A stretch of 15,543 nt of DNA, taken from assembly GCA_020629095.1 (NCBI GenBank), contig JAHDDZ010000014.1:1-15543 (forward strand). Direction: 5' to 3'. The DNA is from Candidatus Altimarinota bacterium (GTDB taxonomy: Bacteria; Patescibacteriota; Gracilibacteria; UBA4473). Below the pieces are notes generated by a model. The model did no database searches and was not told the origin of the DNA. It saw nothing but the letters and a program-made list of their open reading frames with translations. Of the stretch, positions 5,810 to 12,865 are shown piece by piece (positions within the stretch are counted from its first letter, which is position 1; each line of letters starts with the position of its first letter). Made by a program: the position numbers and the translations under genes.

Positions 5810-8029
5810 TTATCCGCAGGCGTTTATGCCACATGGAACTTCGGCATCACCGGCAAATGCATCTATTTCATACTCTTCGACAACCCATTCTTGTTGTTCG
5901 GCCAGGCTTGTCCCGACTTCTTCGTCTTCTGACAGGCTACTGAGCATTCCAGCATACTCCTCTGAGACAGTAAAAATCTCTTCTTGAAGGGCGTTGAGTG
6001 GAAGGGTTTGTAGCTCTTTTTCTCGGTCTGCCAAAATATCTACTGTCGCCGCTAACTCAGCTGGGTCATTATCATAATACACTGCATCAATCAGCGCATA
6101 GTGCCGTCGCTCGATTTCTATAATTGTATCAATTTGCGTTGCTCGCGCTTGTGGGTTTTCAGTTTCAATTTGCGCCTTGTTTTTTTGTTTGCTTGCACTG
6201 CTCATTTGCAGCGCAAGCGCTTCTAGCTCATCCAGTTCAAGTGCATCAATCTGCAGCATAAGCCCCTCGTTAAACTCGTCTTCGCCGTTTAGCATCATGA
6301 TATTTCGACTCAGCACAAACCGAAATTCTGACTCAGCCATGTCGTGCATAGCGACAATTTGGCTATTTGGAGCACTCTTTAGCTCTTCTGCAAGTGAGGT
6401 AATAATATCCTGTGACGCAGCCAACTCAGCTGGCTCGTTGTCATATTCTATTGCATCAATCAGAGCCATTTGTCGTGTTCGCATTTCGATTATTTCTGTG
6501 ACCATCATGGCTCGTTCAGCTGCTGAAAGCTCTACTTCTTCCATTTCAATTACATCCTCCGGCATCATTCCAGAACCCATTGTTTCATCCATCAACTGCA
6601 TCAGTTCTTTTGTGCTGCCATGGTTTTCTGGAACAACAATCTCTAGACTTCGAGCTGGTCGCGTGTTTCCTACTGCTTCAAACTCGGCAACTTGCACGCC
6701 TTCCATTTCAACGGCTCCAGACATGTCTAATTGATGATTTCCCATATCAAACATCAGTCGATCCATCTTGATTTCCACGTCTTCAGCTGGAATCATGATG
6801 CTTCCAGACCATACATTTTCGTCTGACATTTTTTTCATATCTAGCATGAAACTAGTTTCAATCCCCGTTTCAATCCAATTATACTCATCATCATAATACC
6901 CTCCCTCTTCTGCCACTTCGAGTTGTTTGTGGTCTTCTGTCCAAATGCCGCTTATCTCTGTTGTTGATTCTAGCATTGAGAGCTCAAACGCGCCGGTTGC
7001 TTCCCAGTCAAAGCCAAACTCCCCCATGTCGATATCTGCGACAAATACGCCGTCTACCATCTCACCTGGTTCAATTCTGACCTGTCCACCACTCGTATTA
7101 TTCACCAGCGTGAAAGAAACAATTTCTGGGTCGTCAACCACGCTCCCAAGGATTCTTATTTGCACGTCCTCCATGTTTGTTGTGCTTACAGAAACCACCC
7201 CAGCAAAAGATGGAATAGCGTATGCAAGCTCTTCTGCGCTCATATTTATCAGTTCTTCGCGTGCCATCATCAGGTCATCTTGACCATCCATGCCGGTTAC
7301 CATGGCCATCGCGCTCAGTCCATCCATATATTTTATCAGCGTGTCTATATTTGAAACCAATGCGTCTCGCACAGACTCTGGCGAGCTTTGAATGTCAAAT
7401 TCATATCGACCTTCCACTACCTCAAACGCACCAATCGGCTGCCAAATGTACCACCCAGCAAGCAGTTCTCCTACCATTTCTTTTGTCAGCATCTGCACTC
7501 CTAGTTGTTGCGCTGGGCTTTGGATCATCCCTTGAAAGTCTTCTGCAGGGATTGAAAACCATCGATTGAAAGCTTCTGCTGGGAGCATAAATTCGTCCAT
7601 ATCTGGCATGTCTCCGTTCATTTTTCTGATCTGCACAAATGCATCTTCGGTCGTTAAAATCAAACTCCCATCCAGTTCCATTTGCCTGGTTTCACCGTCC
7701 ATGTCACCACCCACGAAGCCAGCCATTTCCATCATGGCTTCGCCCGAAATGCTGTCAACAGACTGCTTCATGGTCATGGCAAAATCAACAGATCCAGAAT
7801 CAGAAAGTGGGCTTATAGCTCCTGGATTTAGGTTTCCCGTTATTCCGAAATTACTAATATATTTTTCCGGAGAAGGCACGACTTCTGGCACAAGCGCCAT
7901 AACTTTTTCTTCCAGCTGCGAATGAATTCCTCGCATTATCTGATCACCATTTTGTGGTCTGGCCACAGCAGAACAACCAACCAATAAAACAGAAAGACCG
8001 AGAACTGAAAGTGCGTTTTTAAGATGCAT
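5810..8029 (-). CDS. Large acidic methionine-rich lipoprotein of unknown function
   Basis: A 739-residue secreted lipoprotein. It has a short lysine-containing n-region (MHLKNA), a hydrophobic core and the lipobox LVGC, with lipidation at Cys19; the mature protein would be anchored to the outer face of the membrane. The body is strongly acidic and unusually rich in methionine (EMAGFVGGDMDGE, MTGMDGQDDLMM and similar). Residues about 60-470 look like beta-rich modules with phrases such as LDGSLILTTEDAFVQIRK, recalling LppX/DUF6612-like lipid-binding lipoproteins, but I cannot assign a family. Residues 511-575 and 634-698 are a duplicated helical module. The C-terminus ends with a Cys pair, VPCGINACG (733 and 738). 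It is the first gene of the envelope operon, with a clear promoter upstream. No Shine-Dalgarno is visible. Function unknown; lipoprotein status is confident. Confidence 0.85.
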   Translation of the reverse strand: MHLKNALSVLGLSVLLVGCSAVARPQNGDQIMRGIHSQLEEKVMALVPEVVPSPEKYISNFGITGNLNPGAISPLSDSGSVDFAMTMKQSVDSISGEAMMEMAGFVGGDMDGETRQMELDGSLILTTEDAFVQIRKMNGDMPDMDEFMLPAEAFNRWFSIPAEDFQGMIQSPAQQLGVQMLTKEMVGELLAGWYIWQPIGAFEVVEGRYEFDIQSSPESVRDALVSNIDTLIKYMDGLSAMAMVTGMDGQDDLMMAREELINMSAEELAYAIPSFAGVVSVSTTNMEDVQIRILGSVVDDPEIVSFTLVNNTSGGQVRIEPGEMVDGVFVADIDMGEFGFDWEATGAFELSMLESTTEISGIWTEDHKQLEVAEEGGYYDDEYNWIETGIETSFMLDMKKMSDENVWSGSIMIPAEDVEIKMDRLMFDMGNHQLDMSGAVEMEGVQVAEFEAVGNTRPARSLEIVVPENHGSTKELMQLMDETMGSGMMPEDVIEMEEVELSAAERAMMVTEIIEMRTRQMALIDAIEYDNEPAELAASQDIITSLAEELKSAPNSQIVAMHDMAESEFRFVLSRNIMMLNGEDEFNEGLMLQIDALELDELEALALQMSSASKQKNKAQIETENPQARATQIDTIIEIERRHYALIDAVYYDNDPAELAATVDILADREKELQTLPLNALQEEIFTVSEEYAGMLSSLSEDEEVGTSLAEQQEWVVEEYEIDAFAGDAEVPCGINACG
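5936..6499 (-). repeat. Two-copy internal duplication in the lipoprotein gene (offset 123 codons)
   Basis: Unit A (6305-6499, residues 511-575) and unit B (5936-6130, residues 634-698) share ALIDAIEYDNEPAELAA versus ALIDAVYYDNDPAELAA, preceded by similar IIE-x-x-x-R helices and followed by DI-x-x-x-x-EL helices. Similarity is also visible in the DNA, for example AACTCAGCTGG and TGCATCAATCAG on the plus strand in both copies, so this is a real duplication rather than convergent low complexity. Confidence 0.75.
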
Positions 8030-8054
8030 AAGGAATATATAAATTTCACTTCTG

Positions 8055-8082
8055 AATATAGTCGTTCACAAAAAATGGTCAA
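8055..8082 (-). promoter_or_regulatory. Promoter of the envelope operon
   Basis: The minus strand reads TTGACC (-35, five of six), a 16-bp spacer and TATATT (-10, five of six), giving a leader of about 19 nt before the lipoprotein ATG. A second AT-rich box, TATATA at 8036-8041, lies six bases before the ATG but lacks a good -35. The promoter is back to back with that of secY; the two -35 boxes are five bases apart. Confidence 0.65.
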
Positions 8083-8087
8083 ATGAT

Positions 8088-8115
8088 TTGCAATTTGTAT
8101 TCAGGCACGTATAAT
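8088..8115 (+). promoter_or_regulatory. Promoter of secY
   Basis: TTGCAA (-35, four of six), a 16-bp spacer and a perfect TATAAT (-10). The predicted start is near 8122, leaving a leader of about 19 nt with no Shine-Dalgarno before the ATG at 8141. Confidence 0.7.
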
Positions 8116-8140
8116 TTGCCACGATTAAAATTAGAAATAC

Positions 8141-9463
8141 ATGGAGCATATGTGGACAGTACTCGGGCAAATCTGGCGTACAGATAACCTTCGAAATAAA
8201 ATTCTTGTGACTTTGGGGTTGCTTTTCGTTTTCCGAATAGCTGCGCACATTACGGTTCCTGGTGCAGATGTTGCGGTGATTGAGTCACTGCAAAACAGTA
8301 TTGCGGCTGGAAACGACAGCGCATCTGGCTTGGCGATATTGAGCTTGTTGACGGGGGGGGCGATGGAGCGATTCTCTTTAGTGCTTATGGGGCTAACGCC
8401 ATACATCAATGCGAGCATCATTTTGCAGCTTTTGGGGGTGATTGTGCCGAGTATCGAAAACTTGAAGAAGCAAGGCGAGCAAGGGCAAAAGAAAATTAGC
8501 CAATGGACGCGCATTTTGACGGTTCCACTGGCGGCGTTGCAGAGTTTTGGGATGATGTATTTCATTAATCAAACAAGCCTGAGCGCTGTTGGGCTGCCGA
8601 TCTTGGACACGTCAGACTGGGGGGTTATGCTGCCAGCAATGCTGACAGTGACAGCCGGAACGGTGTTCCTCATGTGGCTTGGGGAACTGATTACCGAAAA
8701 AGGAATTGGAAATGGAATCTCGCTTATCATCTTCGCGGGGATTGTGGCAGTAGTACCAACACAAATCGCGACTGCATTTTCGAGCGCAGGGCCTCTGGTT
8801 AACTTGGGTTTGGTGGCTCTGACAGTGGCGCTAACTATGTTCGTAGTATATGTCGCAGAAGCTGACCGGCGTGTGCCGATTATGTATGCCAGTCGAAAAG
8901 CTGGTGGGCAGCAAATTCGCAGTTTTCTCCCAATGAAAATCAATCAGGGGGGAATGATTCCAATCATCTTTGCGGTGAGTGTGCTGAGCATGCCAAGTAT
9001 TCTCTCACAGCTTATGGCGCAATCTGAAGCCATTTGGGCGCAAAACATGGTTACGTGGATTGGTCGTCATTTGACGCCTGGCTCAACTGGAATTACCTAC
9101 AACTTGCTCTACGCAATCTTGATTATCGCGTTTACGTACTTCTATGTGAGCATTGTTTTTGAGCCGAAAAAGGTAGCTGAAAATATTCAAAAGAGAGGAG
9201 GGTTTGTTCCAGGCTACCGACCAGGAGCCGAAACAGAAGGCCTGATCGAGGGCATTAGCAGCCGGCTTGTTTTCTGGGGAGCAATCTTCTTGGCATTTGT
9301 GGCGGTGGCACCGATCTTCTTTGAGAGAGTTATCACTGGGGGGTTGCGTGGCGTGACCATGTTTATCGGAGGCGCGGGGATCATTATCGTCGTTGGCGTT
9401 GTGCTTGATCTCATCCGGCGTATTAACAGCCAACTGGTTATGCATGACTATGACACACTGTAG
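8141..9463 (+). CDS. secY: Preprotein translocase subunit SecY
   Basis: The 440-residue channel subunit of the Sec translocon, normal length, with ten predicted membrane helices. Family segments are visible: the N-terminal LRNKILVTLGLLFVFRIAAH with TM1, VPGAD followed by the plug region, GLTPYINASIILQLL (TM2), GNGISLIIFAGI (TM4), the cytoplasmic loop RRVPIMYASRK before PMKINQGGMIPIIFA (TM7, the signature INxGGxIPIIFA), and EVA-type loop residues near FVPGYRPG. ATGs at 8141 and 8150 are both possible; GGAG sits only 3 bases before the second. The gene stands alone with its own promoter and terminator instead of following rplO in a ribosomal-protein operon. A run of eight Gs at 8353-8360 lies in frame. 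It provides the export route for the neighbouring lipoprotein. Confidence 0.97.
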   Translation: MEHMWTVLGQIWRTDNLRNKILVTLGLLFVFRIAAHITVPGADVAVIESLQNSIAAGNDSASGLAILSLLTGGAMERFSLVLMGLTPYINASIILQLLGVIVPSIENLKKQGEQGQKKISQWTRILTVPLAALQSFGMMYFINQTSLSAVGLPILDTSDWGVMLPAMLTVTAGTVFLMWLGELITEKGIGNGISLIIFAGIVAVVPTQIATAFSSAGPLVNLGLVALTVALTMFVVYVAEADRRVPIMYASRKAGGQQIRSFLPMKINQGGMIPIIFAVSVLSMPSILSQLMAQSEAIWAQNMVTWIGRHLTPGSTGITYNLLYAILIIAFTYFYVSIVFEPKKVAENIQKRGGFVPGYRPGAETEGLIEGISSRLVFWGAIFLAFVAVAPIFFERVITGGLRGVTMFIGGAGIIIVVGVVLDLIRRINSQLVMHDYDTL

Positions 9464-9466
9464 TCT

Positions 9467-10528
9467 ATGAAAGACAACCTGAACCAATTATCCGCGTGGC
9501 TGAGTTATCAGCCCGCGGATTTTTTCTTGTGCACAGACCCCAAGAATGTACGCTGGTTGACTGGTTTTTCTGGCTCTTTTGCATGGGTTTTAATGGGCGA
9601 AAAAGTGATGCACTTTATTACCGATGGGCGATATGCGGCCGAGGGGAAAGCTATTTGTAGTGCGCTTAATATGCACTTGGTGCTGCTGCGAGCTGGCGCT
9701 GAGAAGTGGCCAAACTGCGCAGATAAAGCCACTATGCTAATAGAAGACACTGTGCAGATTGGCGCCCGGCAGCGGCTGCAAAAGCGGTTTGAAAACTATC
9801 TCATTCAGCCTGTTTTGTCACCTGTTTTGCAGTTTCGCCGAGTGAAAAATGAAGCAGAAATGGAAACTATGCAAGCCGCACAAAGTCATGTTGATACTGT
9901 GCTAAATAGCTTTTTGCAGAAAGAGGCATACTCTGGAGTAACTGAAATAGAGCTGGCGTGGAGGTTGGAAATGGCGCTGCGAGATGAGGGGAAATATGGA
10001 CTTAGTTTTGACCCAATTGTGGCATTTGGGGCAAATTCTGCACAGGCGCATCATCGCCCCACAAAAGCAAAACTGGCCGTTGGGCAGCCAATGCTCATCG
10101 ATTGTGGAGTGACTAAAAATGGATATGCAAGTGATATGACTCGGATGTACTGCTTGCAGCAGGTGCCAAATGGGTTTCAGGCTGATTTTGATGCGGTGCT
10201 GCAAGCGCAAGAAAAGGGGATTAAAATGGTGAAAGCCGGGGTAAAAGTGGCGACCATCTCAAAGGCAGTGCGGGCTGATTTGGGCGACCGAGAGCCGCTT
10301 TTTAGCCATAGCTTGGGGCACGGCGTTGGGCTTAATATTCATGAAGCCCCGAGTTTGAGCATTCGATCTGAGGAGGTTTTACAGGCCCGCGAGGTCATCA
10401 CGCTCGAGCCGGGCATTTACCGCGAAGGCAAGTGGGGAATACGCATAGAGGATATTGTGCGAGTCACGCCACATGAATGCGTGGTGATGAGCCAGACCCC
10501 AAAAAGCTTGCGTGTGCTGGGGGTTTAG
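9467..10528 (+). CDS. M24 family Xaa-Pro aminopeptidase/dipeptidase-like protein
   Basis: A 353-residue creatinase-type metallopeptidase that removes residues next to proline from peptides in the cytosol. The N-terminal domain has the usual DPKNVRWLTGFSGSFAW (25-41). The pita-bread domain has the complete set of metal ligands: Asp212 (IDCG), Asp223 (SDMTR), His285 (GHGVG), Glu314 (LEPGIY) and Glu328 (RIEDIV), with substrate-site histidines in AHHRPT (194-199) and HEAP (292-295). It is therefore of the PepP/PepQ type rather than methionine aminopeptidase, although it occupies the place near secY where map often lies. The ATG at 9467 is 3 bases after the secY stop; the next ATG would delete the conserved N-terminal motif, so the early start is kept even though the secY terminator overlaps codons 8-20. 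No Shine-Dalgarno is present. Confidence 0.92.
   Translation: MKDNLNQLSAWLSYQPADFFLCTDPKNVRWLTGFSGSFAWVLMGEKVMHFITDGRYAAEGKAICSALNMHLVLLRAGAEKWPNCADKATMLIEDTVQIGARQRLQKRFENYLIQPVLSPVLQFRRVKNEAEMETMQAAQSHVDTVLNSFLQKEAYSGVTEIELAWRLEMALRDEGKYGLSFDPIVAFGANSAQAHHRPTKAKLAVGQPMLIDCGVTKNGYASDMTRMYCLQQVPNGFQADFDAVLQAQEKGIKMVKAGVKVATISKAVRADLGDREPLFSHSLGHGVGLNIHEAPSLSIRSEEVLQAREVITLEPGIYREGKWGIRIEDIVRVTPHECVVMSQTPKSLRVLGV
9490..9525 (+). terminator. Intrinsic terminator of secY, inside the M24 peptidase gene
   Basis: A 13-bp stem (ATCCGCG, one bulged T, GGCTGA paired with TCAGCC, CGCGGAT) closes a GTTA loop and is followed by six Ts. It is the strongest hairpin seen in the window and starts 26 bases after the secY stop, within the coding sequence of the next gene. 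Confidence 0.85.
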
Positions 10529-10536
10529 GGCATACT
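10508..10536 (+). promoter_or_regulatory. Possible leaderless promoter for dprA
   Basis: TTGCGT, a 17-bp spacer and CATACT (four of six -10 bases), followed by exactly six bases and the dprA ATG. The match is weak and is reported because the spacing to the start codon equals that of the better candidates at 12830 and 13670. Confidence 0.3.
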
Positions 10537-10542
10537 TTTGCT

Positions 10543-11637
10543 ATGAAAGACATGGCTTATTTGCTGGCAGTGCACAAGGCTATGCGCCTCACTCAAACGC
10601 GTTTTCAGCAGCTAGGGGCATTTTTTGGCCACGACTGGCAGGCTGTTTGGAATTCTTCTGAGAGTGATTTTTTGGCAGCTAAAATAGACCGCCGTGGTCG
10701 AGATGGGTTTTTTGAAAAGCGCGGAAATATATCGCCAGAGGCTGTAATGGCTAGTTTAGATGCCTGCGAGGCAATTGCGCTCGTGCATGGGCAGGCTTAT
10801 TATCCTGCGCCATTGTTGCCGCTGACAGGGGCGCCGGTGGTGCTATTTTGTCGTGGAGAAATTATCGAAAGTGATTTTCCGGCTGTTGCAGTGGTGGGCT
10901 CTCGGCGGCTTTCGGCCTATGCCAAGCGGGCGATTGAGCACCTGACAGAGCCGCTCTCACGCGCTGGTTTGACCATCGTGAGTGGCCTCGCCATGGGGGC
11001 AGATGCCCTTGCGCATGAAGCGGCGATGAATGCTGGTGGGCGCACAATTGCGGTTCTTGGTAATGGAATCGATAGTATTTATCCGCGATCGTCTGCGGGC
11101 ATCGCAGAGCGCATCTTGGATGGAGGTGGGGCGATTCTTTCAGAATATTTTCCGGGCACAGAACCTCGCCCAGAGCACTTTCCTGTACGAAATAGAATCG
11201 TGGCAGGTCTGTCGCGTGGTGTGGTGGTCGCAGCGGCACAAGCCAAGTCAGGAAGCTTGATAACCGGACGGCTTGCGGTCGAACAAGGCCGAGATGTTTT
11301 TGCAGTTCCGGGGAGCATTTTTGATGCTGGAGCAGCGGGCACAAATGAGCTGATACAAAAGGGGCAAGCGCACCCGGCGACCAGTGCAGAATATGTCTTA
11401 GAGGTGCTTGGGCTTGATCAAAAACAGGCAACTGGGCAGGTGCAAATGGAGCTGCCGATGGGCGATATTGAGCGTGAGATTGTGGCTGCTTTTGGTGTTG
11501 AAAATGAGCAGCATATAAATGACCTCATCCGTGCTTTGCCGCATGACTCTGCTGTGGTTGGGGCTCACGTGCAGATGCTTAGCCTGAAGGGCGCCCTGCG
11601 TCACATGGGCAATCAAATGTATGCACTGAACCTATGA
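10543..11637 (+). CDS. dprA: DNA processing protein DprA
   Basis: A 364-residue DprA, which protects incoming single-stranded DNA and loads RecA during natural transformation. The Rossmann core has VVGSRRLSAY (118-127), the signature SGLAMGADALAH (147-158), LGNGIDSIYP (172-181), EHFPVRNRIVAGLS (211-224) and SGSLITGRLA (236-245), all intact. An N-terminal helical (SAM-like) region precedes it, with YPAPLLPL at 87-94, and a C-terminal winged-helix domain follows at about 306-364. A GTG at 10477 would extend the frame into the M24 gene; I prefer the ATG at 10543 because homology begins there. It lies 14 bases after the M24 stop and overlaps the next gene as ATGA. Competence genes are common in reduced-genome bacteria that import DNA, which fits the lineage guess. 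Confidence 0.95.
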   Translation: MKDMAYLLAVHKAMRLTQTRFQQLGAFFGHDWQAVWNSSESDFLAAKIDRRGRDGFFEKRGNISPEAVMASLDACEAIALVHGQAYYPAPLLPLTGAPVVLFCRGEIIESDFPAVAVVGSRRLSAYAKRAIEHLTEPLSRAGLTIVSGLAMGADALAHEAAMNAGGRTIAVLGNGIDSIYPRSSAGIAERILDGGGAILSEYFPGTEPRPEHFPVRNRIVAGLSRGVVVAAAQAKSGSLITGRLAVEQGRDVFAVPGSIFDAGAAGTNELIQKGQAHPATSAEYVLEVLGLDQKQATGQVQMELPMGDIEREIVAAFGVENEQHINDLIRALPHDSAVVGAHVQMLSLKGALRHMGNQMYALNL

Positions 11638-12059
11638 AACAGAAAATAATCCAGACGGCGGTTTTGGTGCTGGTGGGTATTTTGGGCTTTGCAGCTGGAC
11701 AGTTTCAGTTGCGCGCACCGGTTGAAACAAGCCCGATAATTGTTCCGCAAATTGGTCGAGTGGCGCTCATTTCTGCAGCAGATGATGGCCTTAAAATTGA
11801 GATAAGTGGCGCGGCGCGTGTGACTTGGGGCAGTGAGATTGTGGAAGGTGCCGGGGAGTATTTTATCCCGATTAGCCAGTTGCCAAACGCGTCAGATTTG
11901 CTACTGGCTGGCCACGCATTTGTAGGAAATAAGGCCAGCGGAAAGTACTATCCGACTGATTCATATCATGCACGCGGTACGGCAGTTGCCGACCGACGAT
12001 ATTTTGCGACAGAGGCAGAGGCGCAGGCGGCCGGTTTTATGGCGTCAAAAGCGAACTAG
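11634..12059 (+). CDS. Small membrane-anchored protein with degenerate Ada-like metal-binding domain
   Basis: A 141-residue protein with an N-terminal membrane anchor (residues about 6-22) and a region of beta strands, then a C-terminal segment at about 93-136 (HAFVGNKASGKYYPTDSYHAR followed by RRYFATEAEAQAAGF). This segment follows the pattern of small Ada-type domains (a lead-in like YVASKNGKKYHxPxC, then a rYF-x-s-x-eeA-x-aaGy end). In the usual form a His and Cys residues bind zinc; here the matching places read Tyr, Ser and Tyr, and the protein has no cysteine at all, so metal binding is probably lost. The gene overlaps dprA by four bases (ATGA) and is co-translated with it. A role in DNA uptake or competence is only suggested by this coupling. 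Family likeness is moderate. Confidence 0.65.
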   Translation: MKQKIIQTAVLVLVGILGFAAGQFQLRAPVETSPIIVPQIGRVALISAADDGLKIEISGAARVTWGSEIVEGAGEYFIPISQLPNASDLLLAGHAFVGNKASGKYYPTDSYHARGTAVADRRYFATEAEAQAAGFMASKAN

Positions 12060-12065
12060 ATTTGC

Positions 12066-12093
12066 TTGACAAAGCCGCGGAGCTGACTAGTCT
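12066..12093 (+). promoter_or_regulatory. Promoter of rpmA
   Basis: A perfect TTGACA, 16-bp spacer and TAGTCT (three of six -10 bases). It lies just after the preceding stop codon and 22 bases before the rpmA ATG. The spacer and the TAG-type -10 resemble the rpsU promoter. Confidence 0.5.
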
Positions 12094-12115
12094 GCGGGCG
12101 AATAAGTGAACTCAA

Positions 12116-12397
12116 ATGGCTAAGAAAAAAGCAGCTGGCTCGTCCCGAAATGGTAGAGATTCCAATGCAAAACGCCGTGGCGTCAAACGCTTTGGTGGGC
12201 AAGTAGTAAGTGCCGGAGAGGTGCTGATTCGTCAAAAAGGAACCAAGTTTCGACCAGGCGAAAATGTGGGCATTGGGCGTGATTTTACCCTATTTGCACT
12301 GACAGATGGCGAGGTGACATTCCACGAAAAAGCTGTTCGACGATTTGATGGTCGACGATACCCAACACGATTCATTAACGTGAAATCAGTGGTGTAG
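12116..12397 (+). CDS. rpmA: Large ribosomal subunit protein bL27
   Basis: A 93-residue bL27, whose flexible N-terminus reaches the peptidyl-transferase centre. The sequence begins MAKKKAAGSSRNGRDSNAKR, the family start without the cleavable extension found in Firmicutes. It continues with GVKRFGGQVVSAGEVLIRQKG (22-42) and KFRPGENVGIGRDFTLFALTDGEV (44-67), all standard. The usual partner rplU (bL21) is not next to it; the gene is alone between a promoter at 12066-12093 and a terminator at 12424-12451. No Shine-Dalgarno sequence is visible before the ATG. Confidence 0.97.
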   Translation: MAKKKAAGSSRNGRDSNAKRRGVKRFGGQVVSAGEVLIRQKGTKFRPGENVGIGRDFTLFALTDGEVTFHEKAVRRFDGRRYPTRFINVKSVV

Positions 12398-12423
12398 GTT
12401 TGGTTTGACAACAACAACAAAAC

Positions 12424-12451
12424 AGAAGACAATCCGTGTGATTGTCTTTTT
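12424..12451 (+). terminator. Intrinsic terminator of rpmA
   Basis: AGACAATC pairs with GATTGTCT around a CGTGT loop, extendable by up to three A-T/G-T pairs, followed by a T run. The T run ends only three bases before the ATG of the next gene (12455). Confidence 0.8.
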
Positions 12452-12454
12452 ATT

Positions 12455-12847
12455 ATGAAAATCTGGGGAATATTTCTGCTTTTGCTTGGGAACGCCGCCG
12501 CGCTGTGGGCGATCGATACGCAGGTGTATAATGATATTTTGTTACCCAATACACTTGATGTCGCTGGGAGTATGAACTTGGGGAAATATGCGATTGTTGG
12601 ATTACTTTTTAGCTTTATAAACACGGTGCTGCGACCCATTTTAAACCTCGTTTCCATCCCATTTCGGTTTTTGACCATGGGTCTTTTTGGCTTCATTCTC
12701 AATGCAGTTATGCTTTTTGCAGTTCAAGTTGCAGTTGATTTCTTGGCCATAGGCGATTTGCGACTTATCATCAGTGGATTGCTGACCTATGTTGTGGCGG
12801 GGCTGCTGCTTTCAATTGCCAATCATATATTGCATTGGTTTGTGTAA
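12455..12847 (+). CDS. Phage holin family 4 (YvlD/DUF360-type) membrane protein
   Basis: A 130-residue hydrophobic protein with four predicted membrane helices (about 1-20, 43-60, 70-97 and 104-128). The diagnostic segment FINTVLRPILNLVSIPFRFLTMGLFGFILNAVML spans residues 54-87 and matches the family pattern N-x-x-x-R-P-I-x-x-x-x-x-x-P-x-x-x-x-T-x-G-L-F-x-x-x-x-N. Despite the family name these are chromosomal membrane proteins widespread in bacteria, with no phage genes here and no demonstrated lysis role. The rpmA terminator ends 3 bases before the ATG, and no separate promoter is apparent, so expression must depend on read-through or on a promoter I cannot see. Confidence 0.85.
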   Translation: MKIWGIFLLLLGNAAALWAIDTQVYNDILLPNTLDVAGSMNLGKYAIVGLLFSFINTVLRPILNLVSIPFRFLTMGLFGFILNAVMLFAVQVAVDFLAIGDLRLIISGLLTYVVAGLLLSIANHILHWFV

Positions 12848-12859
12848 TCGTGGTATAAT
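12830..12859 (+). promoter_or_regulatory. Extended -10 promoter giving a probable leaderless transcript
   Basis: TTGCAT, an 18-bp spacer and a perfect TATAAT with an upstream TGG (extended -10, TGnTATAAT). Exactly six bases separate TATAAT from the ATG at 12866, so the expected +1 is the A of the start codon. Confidence 0.65.
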
Positions 12860-12865
12860 AAGACG

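Noticed and set aside
6177..6734. Long plus-strand open frame rich in Ser/Ile opposite the lipoprotein gene
   Set aside because: Composition is the mirror of the acidic, Met-rich gene on the other strand; no start signal or family likeness.
8353..8360. Run of eight Gs in secY as a phase-variation tract
   Set aside because: secY is essential and the frame is intact at normal length. The run encodes Gly-Gly; a sequencing weak spot is more likely than a switch.
10862..11431. 189-codon open frame antisense to dprA
   Set aside because: It lies wholly opposite a conserved gene, with a low-complexity His/Pro/Leu-rich translation; a shadow frame.
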